From Parabacteroides sp. AM08-6 (GTDB lineage: Bacteria; Bacteroidota; Bacteroidia; Bacteroidales; Tannerellaceae), in contig NZ_QRMP01000058.1 in the NCBI RefSeq assembly GCF_003473295.1, positions 1-5,615 of the forward strand: DNA of 5,615 nt. Direction: 5' to 3'. Within the stretch, counting starts at the first letter, position 1. Each line of letters starts with the position of its first letter. Shown here in pieces: positions 1 through 4,727 of this stretch. Below the pieces are notes generated by a model. It worked only from the letters and a program-made list of their open reading frames with translations. It was not told the origin of the DNA and made no database searches. The position numbers and the translations under genes are program-made.

Positions 1-590
1 TAGTAATCCACAAATTCCGGTACTTTCAACAGGTCTGAATACTGGTCGGGCGTTACCATGCCATACCATTTACCACCGATACCCGATACGTTCATACGCA
101 TCATCAGGTTGTGCAACGTCAGCAAATCGTCCTTTGTCAGGGCTTTGCGGTTGGAGGTCAATCCCGAGATATTGCTCTTTCGGGCATCCCCGGTTGTTTT
201 CAGGATGTTCGTGCTTTTGGTAGGCGACCAGTGATAGGCTGCATACGCCGCAATCTTATTGTTCATCTCGCCTGCCTGCTGTTCCTGTTTGGTCTGGCGT
301 TTGCTGTAATTGGTCAGCAGTTCACTCTGGGAGTCAATCAAGAGCGGCTGACAATAGATAAGCGTCGTGTTGTACGTTTTCTTCGTGTCGGTCGATACTT
401 CGATTTCCAGCGGCAAGGATTTGGGCTTACCCTCTTTTGCCTTGCTGATTGGGGTTTGTACCGGTTTTTCTACCGTTTCAGTAGTATCAGCCACACCGGT
501 TTCGGCTACAGACTTCTTATAAAAGCTGTTGTCCGGGAAAATTTGTTTTTGAAGCTCTTTGGAATAGAGCGTTGTTCTGATTTCTGCCAT
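1..590 (-). CDS. Major capsid protein, 3' end outside the window
   Basis: Reading leftward from an ATG at 590-588 the frame stays open to the window edge, giving the first 196 residues (MAEIRTTLYSKELQKQIFPD...). I call it the major capsid (shell) protein. The opening 'LYSKELQKQIFPDNSFYKKS' resembles the N-terminus of major capsid proteins of Bacteroidota prophages as I remember them. A middle stretch (about residues 92-122) has the pattern YSKRQ...NNKIAAYAAYHWSP, and residues 148-190 have NRKALTKDDLLTLHNLMMRMNV...GMVTPDQYSDLL, also seen there. It is the third gene of the leftward group, 5 nt after the stop of the 117-residue gene and downstream of the protease, which is the usual protease-to-capsid order. 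There is no clear Shine-Dalgarno before the ATG. The last two bases read TA, so the next codon is Tyr or a stop. Capsid proteins are normally well over 250 residues, so continuation is expected. The family assignment is by pattern recognition, not a search. Confidence 0.75.
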   Translation of the reverse strand, partial: MAEIRTTLYSKELQKQIFPDNSFYKKSVAETGVADTTETVEKPVQTPISKAKEGKPKSLPLEIEVSTDTKKTYNTTLIYCQPLLIDSQSELLTNYSKRQTKQEQQAGEMNNKIAAYAAYHWSPTKSTNILKTTGDARKSNISGLTSNRKALTKDDLLTLHNLMMRMNVSGIGGKWYGMVTPDQYSDLLKVPEFVDY

Positions 591-595
591 ATCTG

Positions 596-949
596 TTAGT
601 CAATTTGGATTGATTTACCTGTCTGGATAAAGCCGGTTCCATCATAGACATACTCTGTGACGAACGTCTTTCCGGCTACACCGGTGATAGATTCCCCCTT
701 TACACCCGTTCCCGGATTCAGCTTTTCGGTAGCCGTAGAGGTTGTTTTCACGATTACCCGCGCTCCCGGTGTCAGGTCGGGGTCGGCGGTAAGGTCAAGC
801 GTACGGTTATCCGTAGCCACGACGGACGAACCGTCTACAATGGTCAGGTTGTTGACGATATCAAATGCCTGAGCGCCGACGGCTGTCATGAGCAAAATAG
901 TTGCTGCGCCAAACGGCCATTTTACAATGGGATTCTGCAATTCTTCCAT
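596..949 (-). CDS. Small beta-rich protein between protease and capsid genes, possible decoration or capsid-accessory protein
   Basis: A 117-residue protein of unrecognised family. Residues 1-12 are polar (MEELQNPIVKWP). Residues 13-28 are hydrophobic and end in AQA before Phe29, like a signal peptide with an AxA cleavage site. The remaining ~90 residues are rich in Thr, Val, Gly and Asp in alternating patterns, with turns such as VDGSS, NRTLDLTAD, TPGARVIVKT and VAGKTFVTEYVYDGTGF, suggesting a small beta-sandwich or barrel. It contains no cysteine. The gene starts 11 nt after the protease stop and ends 5 nt before the capsid start, so it is probably co-transcribed and made with the shell. 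Position and size fit a head-decoration or cement protein, which commonly sits between protease/scaffold and capsid genes, but that is inference from context. The hydrophobic segment could instead be an exported signal or membrane anchor. It has no obvious Shine-Dalgarno; the leader is CACGTAAAAGC. Confidence 0.8.
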   Translation of the reverse strand: MEELQNPIVKWPFGAATILLMTAVGAQAFDIVNNLTIVDGSSVVATDNRTLDLTADPDLTPGARVIVKTTSTATEKLNPGTGVKGESITGVAGKTFVTEYVYDGTGFIQTGKSIQID

Positions 950-960
950 GCTTTTACGTG

Positions 961-1446
961 TTATAAGCTGTTTTCGTAATCATCCAGCAACTTCTGAAAC
1001 TGTGCCGGGTTTGTCCTCTCCAATTCATTCAGGTATCCCGGATTGTTCTTTTGATACCAGTTCCAGTCTTTACCAGCCTGCGCTTGTGCACCGGCAGCTT
1101 TACCTTTCAATTCTTCCAGGGCGGTACTAAGGCGGCCGGCCGCCTGAACTGTCGGGGTTACGGTATTGCCGTTTCCGGCATTACCCTCTTCACCTTCCGG
1201 CTTTTCTTTTACTTCCGTTACCATTTCGGCAAACAGGTCGAAGTCGGCAGCGGCCAGCTTCTTCATGCGCTCCTTGTTTTTGTCCGTAACGTTCCCATTG
1301 CTTACGCCCAAGGCGAGGTAATGGTCTACCAGTCGGTTGTGCTGTTCCTCCAGTCTTACCCGGTTTGCTTCGATGGCATCCAGCACCTGCTGTTCGGTCG
1401 CCGTTGCCGGCAAGCCCAGTTTTGCTGCAATTTTTGTCAAATCCAT
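961..1446 (-). CDS. Possible internal in-frame start giving a separate 161-residue scaffold protein
   Basis: Met204 of the protease frame sits exactly at the junction between the protease fold and the scaffold-like half. It is preceded by an A/T-rich stretch (TGTAAATAACAACGAA) that looks like a Bacteroidota translation leader and lacks a Shine-Dalgarno, like the main starts here. Starting there gives a 161-residue polypeptide, in frame and sharing the stop. In phage Mu, gene Z is an in-frame internal start within protease gene I and makes the scaffold, so the arrangement has a precedent. The product would be predominantly helical at its start, with an acidic low-complexity middle (about 81-95 of the short form) and an aromatic C-terminus that could contact the capsid. 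The asparagine-rich NNNE just before Met204 is also a plausible interdomain linker, so the A/T richness may be coincidental. This is a proposal, not a demonstrated gene. Confidence 0.4.
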   Translation of the reverse strand: MDLTKIAAKLGLPATATEQQVLDAIEANRVRLEEQHNRLVDHYLALGVSNGNVTDKNKERMKKLAAADFDLFAEMVTEVKEKPEGEEGNAGNGNTVTPTVQAAGRLSTALEELKGKAAGAQAQAGKDWNWYQKNNPGYLNELERTNPAQFQKLLDDYENSL

Positions 1447-2055
1447 TTCGTTGTTATTTACAGGTTTATATTCATTCGCGATACGGGTTAATAGTTCCGT
1501 AGTCGTGAGGTTCTTCAGTTCGTCCGCCCGCTGGCTGGATACGATTTCGTCAACCAATCCTTCCGCCTTTGCCTCATCGGCCGTAAACCAGGTTTCGGCC
1601 GACATCAGCGAACCGATCTTTTCCTTTTTACAGCCCCGGCGGCTCAGGATCGTTTGCAGTGTATCGGTCAGGCTGGCAAGGGCCTTACGCATCTTGTCGT
1701 TCATCTCGGCGTCACTGTCGGACGGGTACGGGTTGTGGATCATCAGTTTGGCATAATCCTGCATGCTGACTCTGTCGGCGGCAATTGCGATAACCGCTGC
1801 CATACTGGCGGCGATACCGTCTATATGCACATGGATGAACGCCTTCATGGTACGCATGGCGGATACGATACTGAGACCGGATATCACGTCGCCGCCGGGG
1901 CTGTTGATATGCAGGTGTATTTTATCTATCCGGTCGTCCAGTGCGGCCAACTCCTGGGCGAACAGGTCGGCATCCACTTGCCTGCCTATTTCGCCGTAGA
2001 GCCGCATGGTGGCTTCTTTCGTGTCTTTGTTAACGATGTCTACATACTTGTCCAT
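961..2055 (-). CDS. ClpP-like prohead protease with C-terminal scaffold-like region
   Basis: A 364-residue serine protease of the ClpP/S14 phage prohead type, which should cleave scaffold and/or capsid protein during procapsid maturation. The N-terminal ~175 residues hold the fold: HLHINSPGGDV (47-57) is the glycine-rich loop, Ser84 in DGIAASMAA is the nucleophile, and His107 in MIHNPY is the catalytic histidine. ETWFTADEAKAEGLVDEI (154-171) is the conserved segment before the C-terminal helix. As in many phage ClpP-like proteases, the aspartate of host ClpP in this segment is not at the usual place. From ~200 the sequence changes: MDLTKIAAKLGLPATATEQQVLDAI (204-228), then charged helices, an acidic Gly/Asn-rich linker (284-298), and an aromatic tail with DWNWYQKNNPGYLNELERTNPAQF (330-353). 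This half resembles the scaffold half of Mu protein I. The ATG at 2055 directly precedes the fold, follows an A/T-rich leader and lies ~35 nt after a candidate promoter. It is the first gene of the leftward group. Confidence 0.92.
   Translation of the reverse strand: MDKYVDIVNKDTKEATMRLYGEIGRQVDADLFAQELAALDDRIDKIHLHINSPGGDVISGLSIVSAMRTMKAFIHVHIDGIAASMAAVIAIAADRVSMQDYAKLMIHNPYPSDSDAEMNDKMRKALASLTDTLQTILSRRGCKKEKIGSLMSAETWFTADEAKAEGLVDEIVSSQRADELKNLTTTELLTRIANEYKPVNNNEMDLTKIAAKLGLPATATEQQVLDAIEANRVRLEEQHNRLVDHYLALGVSNGNVTDKNKERMKKLAAADFDLFAEMVTEVKEKPEGEEGNAGNGNTVTPTVQAAGRLSTALEELKGKAAGAQAQAGKDWNWYQKNNPGYLNELERTNPAQFQKLLDDYENSL
1130..1145. repeat. 16-bp perfect GC-only-core palindrome inside the protease gene
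   Basis: The sequence AGGCGGCCGGCCGCCT is its own reverse complement. It encodes Ala-Ala-Gly-Arg with flanking residues in the scaffold-like half of the protease. It may simply follow from the codons used (GCG GCC GGC CGC). Functional meaning is unknown. Confidence 0.5.
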
Positions 2056-2095
2056 AGATTAAAAAATTCGTGTTCGTTCGTAATGATTACAAGGG

Positions 2096-2126
2096 CAAAG
2101 GAAAAGGGATAAGGAAACGGCTCAAA
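2096..2126 (-). promoter_or_regulatory. Candidate Bacteroides-type promoter for the leftward capsid genes
   Basis: On the minus strand, TTTG (2126-2123) is followed after 19 bp by TTCCTTTG (2103-2096). The Bacteroides primary sigma-factor consensus is a -33 TTTG and a -7 TAnnTTTG with about 19-21 bp between them, so this matches all four bases of the first box and five of six defined bases of the second. Transcription would start near 2089, leaving a leader of about 35 nt before the protease ATG at 2055. No experimental support is visible. The phage could instead use its own late activator. Confidence 0.5.
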
Positions 2127-2132
2127 ATGAAA

Positions 2133-2168
2133 TTCCAAGGATGACAATTTTTATTCCCATCCTTGGAA
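2133..2168. repeat. Perfect 11-bp inverted repeat (operator or stem-loop) between divergent genes
   Basis: TTCCAAGGATG (2133-2143) is repeated in inverted form as CATCCTTGGAA (2158-2168), separated by 14 nt of A/T-rich sequence. As RNA it would make an 11-bp stem with a 14-nt loop. Rightward, the stem is followed by a T-rich tract (CTTTATTTTT), giving it a terminator-like look, yet there is no plus-strand gene upstream for it to terminate. It lies 6 bp beyond the -33 box of the leftward promoter and upstream of the small terminase gene. A binding site for a dimeric regulator acting on both directions, or a 5'-leader structure, fits the position better. I cannot decide between these from sequence alone. 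Confidence 0.65.
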
Positions 2169-2175
2169 CTTTATT

Positions 2176-2205
2176 TTTCGCAAGTGCTGTCCGACAGGAA
2201 CTTTG
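2176..2205 (+). promoter_or_regulatory. Weak candidate promoter for the rightward packaging genes
   Basis: TTTC (2176-2179) is followed after 18 bp by GAACTTTG (2198-2205), a five-of-six match to the Bacteroides -7 consensus TAnnTTTG with an imperfect -33 box. A start would fall near 2212, only about 13 nt before the small terminase ATG at 2225. The match is weak, and the rightward genes may be read from a start site elsewhere in the gap. Confidence 0.25.
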
Positions 2206-2224
2206 CCTAAAAAAGTACGCGAAT

Positions 2225-2683
2225 ATGAACGACAAAGAAGCTGCTTACATCCTGTTTAAGGAAGGCGTCTCCCAGCAGGAGATCGCCCGCATCCTGCAAC
2301 GCTCCGAACAGACAATAACACGCTGGAAAAAGGACGGCGAATGGGACCGGAAGGCAACCGAGGACCTGATGGCCATGCAAACCATCCACGAAGACACCCG
2401 CGACCTGGTACGCTACCAGCTGGCAACCCTGCGCAAACTGAAGGAACGATACATTAAAGAGGAAAAAGAGGGCGGGGAACCGCATCTGATAAGCAAGGGG
2501 GACATCGACGGGGCACGCGACCTGTTCAACATGATCAAGGTCAAGGAGGCCGATTGGACAACCCTTGTACGGATTGTCCGCCTGATAAATAAGTTCCTGA
2601 AAGACAACTATCCGACACTGGCGCGGGATGTGGCCCCGGCATTGAACGATTTCCTGAATGAACAAAGGGGAGGCATGTCATGA
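2225..2683 (+). CDS. Terminase small subunit with N-terminal helix-turn-helix
   Basis: A 152-residue DNA-binding subunit of the packaging terminase. It would recognise phage DNA and hand it to the large subunit. Residues 14-40 (GVSQQEIARILQRSEQTITRWKKDGEW) form a helix-turn-helix of the type at the N-terminus of many small terminases: GVSQQEIARIL is the first helix, and SEQTITRWKK is the recognition helix, ending in the typical W-K-x-D-G-x-W. The rest is strongly helical and charged (TRDLVRYQLATLRKLKERYIKEEKEGG, 58-84), consistent with an oligomerisation core, then a C-terminal segment likely to contact the large subunit. The frame is open to an earlier ATG at 2141, but that adds 28 hydrophobic residues and starts inside the inverted repeat, so I chose the ATG at 2225, where the family-like sequence begins. 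No Shine-Dalgarno precedes it; the leader is A-rich. It overlaps the large terminase by 4 nt (ATGA), implying coupled translation. Confidence 0.85.
   Translation: MNDKEAAYILFKEGVSQQEIARILQRSEQTITRWKKDGEWDRKATEDLMAMQTIHEDTRDLVRYQLATLRKLKERYIKEEKEGGEPHLISKGDIDGARDLFNMIKVKEADWTTLVRIVRLINKFLKDNYPTLARDVAPALNDFLNEQRGGMS
2667..2673 (+). promoter_or_regulatory. Strong Shine-Dalgarno for the large terminase
   Basis: GGGGAGG lies inside the end of the small terminase gene, 6 nt before the ATG at 2680. It supports that start and, with the ATGA overlap, coupled translation. Such a site is unusual in Bacteroidota and is absent from most other starts here. Confidence 0.75.
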
Positions 2684-4251
2684 GCCTGGAACGTAACCTG
2701 ACACCCAAAGAACAACGCGAGTACAACGAGTGGCTTGCCGAAATGCAGGAGACTGTCCGTCTGCGACCAATCACACAGGAAACGGAAACGCAAAAAACAA
2801 GACGTATCGCCAACCTGAAAAAGGATTTCACGAAGTTTTGTCGTTACTATTTCGAGGACTTTATGGATGCCGATTTCGGCTGGTTCCATAAAAAGGGCGT
2901 GAAACTGATTGTCGACAACGAAGACATCATGTTTGTTGGCGAATGGCCGCGTGAACACGCAAAGTCCGTAATCATGGACATCTTTCTGCCCATGTACCTG
3001 AAAGCGTTGGGGAAATTGACAGGGGTTGTCCTCTCGTCTGCAAATGAGAATAAAGCGGACGGATTGCTGGCTGACCTTCAGGAACAACTCATGTTTAACC
3101 AGCGTTATATCGCCGATTACGGGCCACAATACAAATCAGGGAAATGGGATACCGGCCATTTCGTAACAAATGACGGGGTTGGCTTTTGGGCTTTCGGGCG
3201 CGGACAATCGCCGCGTGGCGTACGTGAAGCCGCACTCCGTCCGAACCTGATTATCGTGGATGATATCGACGATGCCGAAATCTGCAAGAACGAAAAACGC
3301 GTGCAGGAGGCAACGGACTGGGTTCTGGGCGACTTGTACGGCTGTGCCCCGACGAAGGGAAGCCGTTTTGTAGTCATCGGCAACCGTATCCATAAACGTA
3401 GCATCCTGGCGCACATCGTGGGCGACGTGGAAGAAGGCGACCCGAAAAAAGAGACGATTACACACTTGAAGGTGTATGCCTTGGAGAACCCACACACACA
3501 CGAAATGGACCTGTCGGAAAAAGGCGTACCGGCTTGGAAAGAACGTTACACCCGCCAGCAAATCCTTACCAAAATGGAAAACATGGGCCGCCGTCTGGCC
3601 CTTCGCGAACTCTTCCACCAGCACATCGTTATCGGCCGTATATTCAGGGAGGAACACTTACCCTGGGCGGACCTGCCGCCTATTCAGAACTGCGAAAAAC
3701 TGGTAACCTACAACGACCCTTCATACAAGGAGACGAAAAAAAACGACTTCAAGGCGATTGTCCTGATTGGGAAGAACGGCAAATACTTCGACATCTACAA
3801 AGTATTCTGCCGGCAATGCACTACCCCCGAAATGGTACGCGGGCACTATGACCTGGCGGAAGAGGTACCGGAGAACAAAACCTGCCCGCACTGGATGGAG
3901 GCGAACTTCATACAGGATATCCACCTGAAGAAATACGACGAAGAAGCGGAACTGAGGGGTTACAGCATTGCCATCCGTGGCGATAAGCGCAAGAAGCCGG
4001 AAAAGACGGAACGCATCGAGGACCTTTCCGCCTATGCCGAACGTGGCCTTATCCGCTTCAACCGGGCAGAAAAACATAGCCCGGACATGCAGGAACTCAG
4101 GAACCAGTTTCTGGGTTTCCCGGATGCCGAGCACGACGACGGCCCGGATGCCGTAGAGGGTGGTGTTTACAAACTCAACAAGCCCAGCATCGGCAAGAAA
4201 ACAACCGCCCGCAGCGGCAAGTACAAACATAATTCAGCAAGGAGGGGATGA
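2680..4251 (+). CDS. Terminase large subunit (packaging ATPase and nuclease)
   Basis: A 523-residue motor protein that cuts concatemeric or integrated phage DNA and pumps it through the portal. The N-terminal ~50 residues are a charged helix. The ATPase core follows: a Walker A-like GEWPREHAKSV (87-97, Lys95, Ser96), then SSANENKADGLL (119-130). Next come GRGQSPRGVREAALRPN (173-189), a Walker B strand NLIIVDDIDD (189-198), and the coupling motif VVIGNRIHKRS (231-241). The C-terminal RNase H-like nuclease shows an Asp in TYNDPSY (Asp346), a candidate acidic residue in WMEANF (Glu407), and HDDGPDA (Asp486, Asp487, Asp490). The last ~20 residues are basic (KKTTARSGKYKHNSARRG). Length and domain order are typical of full-length large terminases, and nothing looks broken. 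The Walker B ends in DD rather than DE. The RG...RPNLIIVDD pattern is closer to the T7 gp19 / psiM2 ORF9 style of terminase, as I recall it, than to Mu gp28. It overlaps both neighbours and is the core of the packaging operon. Confidence 0.95.
   Translation: MSLERNLTPKEQREYNEWLAEMQETVRLRPITQETETQKTRRIANLKKDFTKFCRYYFEDFMDADFGWFHKKGVKLIVDNEDIMFVGEWPREHAKSVIMDIFLPMYLKALGKLTGVVLSSANENKADGLLADLQEQLMFNQRYIADYGPQYKSGKWDTGHFVTNDGVGFWAFGRGQSPRGVREAALRPNLIIVDDIDDAEICKNEKRVQEATDWVLGDLYGCAPTKGSRFVVIGNRIHKRSILAHIVGDVEEGDPKKETITHLKVYALENPHTHEMDLSEKGVPAWKERYTRQQILTKMENMGRRLALRELFHQHIVIGRIFREEHLPWADLPPIQNCEKLVTYNDPSYKETKKNDFKAIVLIGKNGKYFDIYKVFCRQCTTPEMVRGHYDLAEEVPENKTCPHWMEANFIQDIHLKKYDEEAELRGYSIAIRGDKRKKPEKTERIEDLSAYAERGLIRFNRAEKHSPDMQELRNQFLGFPDAEHDDGPDAVEGGVYKLNKPSIGKKTTARSGKYKHNSARRG
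4239..4247 (+). promoter_or_regulatory. Shine-Dalgarno that decides the gp36-like start
   Basis: AAGGAGGGG ends immediately before the first possible ATG (4248). Two more in-frame ATGs follow at 4254 and 4257. Counting from the end of the GGAGG core (4245), spacing is 2 nt to the first, 8 nt to the second and 11 nt to the third, so the second is the most natural start. Confidence 0.65.
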
Positions 4252-4253
4252 CA

Positions 4254-4679
4254 ATGATGAATTTCTTACAACAAAGCGACTACCGGACATTTATCAATCC
4301 GGAACTACTCAGCATGCTCCTGGGCGGGGATGTGGATAAACTCGAAGAGGCCGAAGGCTATGCGTACGGCTTTATCATGTCCAACCTCGCGGCACGCTAC
4401 AACATGCAGACCGAATTTTCCCGGTCCGGGGCGGCCCGTAACCAGACGCTTGTGCGCTGGATGCTGTCTTTGTCGGTCTATTTCCTGCACAATACCGTAG
4501 CCGATACGGATATCCCGGAACGTGTCGCCAAGAACTACGACGATGTGCGCCGGGAAATCGAAGCGGTTGCCGGCGGCAAAGCGGCAACCGATCTTCTTCC
4601 GCTCCAGAAGGACGGGAAAGTAAAAACACGGTTCCGGTGGGGTTCCAGCCCCAAGCGCAGCCACAACCCATTTGAGTGA
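4254..4679 (+). CDS. DUF1320 / Mu gp36-like head-completion protein
   Basis: A 141-residue protein, or 143 if the ATG at 4248 is used. The N-terminus FLQQSDYRTFINPELLSMLLGGDVDKLEEAEGYAYGFIMSNLAARYNM matches the DUF1320 layout: an FL..xD..xxI opening, a short helix, then an xxEEAxxYxxGxxxxRY core. It is followed by NQTLVRWMLSLSVYFLHNTV and IPERVAKNYDDVRREIEAVAGGKAATDLLP, the helix pair with the Y-D-x-x-x-x-x-I-E-x-x-x-x-G-K pattern. Family members (Mu gp36) are virion proteins thought to act as head-completion or connector adaptors next to the portal. The C-terminus KTRFRWGSSPKRSHNPFE is polar, and the 'FRWGSSPKRSHNPF' tail resembles that of other gp36-like proteins. The start was chosen from the spacing to AAGGAGGGG. 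It overlaps or abuts the large terminase stop (TGA at 4249-4251) and precedes the portal by 48 nt. In Mu the gp36 gene lies after the capsid gene, so its place between terminase and portal is a rearrangement. Confidence 0.8.
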   Translation: MMNFLQQSDYRTFINPELLSMLLGGDVDKLEEAEGYAYGFIMSNLAARYNMQTEFSRSGAARNQTLVRWMLSLSVYFLHNTVADTDIPERVAKNYDDVRREIEAVAGGKAATDLLPLQKDGKVKTRFRWGSSPKRSHNPFE

Positions 4680-4680
4680 G

Positions 4681-4717
4681 ACTGTTTAAACACTGTTTAA
4701 ACGCTCGAAATTTAAAC
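4681..4717 (+). repeat. Tandem 11-bp repeat with three TTTAAAC units before the portal gene
   Basis: ACTGTTTAAAC occurs twice head to tail (4681-4691 and 4692-4702), and a third TTTAAAC lies at 4711-4717. Each full copy contains the 8-bp palindrome GTTTAAAC, so the pair could also fold as an 8-bp stem with a 3-nt loop. The 11-bp period places copies on nearly the same face of the helix. It occupies most of the only sizeable gap in the rightward group. It could be a regulator-binding site, a weak RNA stem, or relic duplication; nothing in the sequence decides. Confidence 0.6.
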
Positions 4718-4727
4718 TTTAAGTAGT

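Noticed and set aside
111..599. Plus-strand open frame of 162 codons over the capsid gene
   Set aside because: It is the antisense shadow of the capsid coding region, with unusual cysteine/phenylalanine/arginine-rich composition and no recognisable domain.
961..2055. Loss of catalytic aspartate as a sign that the protease is dead
   Set aside because: Ser84 and His107 are in good context. Phage ClpP-like proteases often lack the aspartate at the host ClpP position, with the same ETWFT-AdEA context, so this is not evidence of inactivation.
1051..2112. Several plus-strand open frames (up to 152 codons) over the protease gene
   Set aside because: All lie opposite a well-supported protease with catalytic motifs, and their translations are low-information with no motif.
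2133..2180. Inverted repeat plus T-tract as an ordinary intrinsic terminator
   Set aside because: The genes on both sides point away from it, so no transcript would naturally end here, and the loop (14 nt) is long. I kept it as a repeat of undecided role.
2141..2224. 28-residue hydrophobic N-terminal extension of the small terminase from an earlier ATG
   Set aside because: It begins inside the inverted repeat, has no family-like sequence or ribosome site, and would place a hydrophobic segment before a DNA-binding helix-turn-helix. The ATG at 2225 starts right at family-like sequence.
2207..4230. Long minus-strand open frames (up to 173 codons) over the terminase genes
   Set aside because: They are shadows of the two terminase subunits. 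The motifs, overlaps and ribosome sites all support the plus-strand reading.
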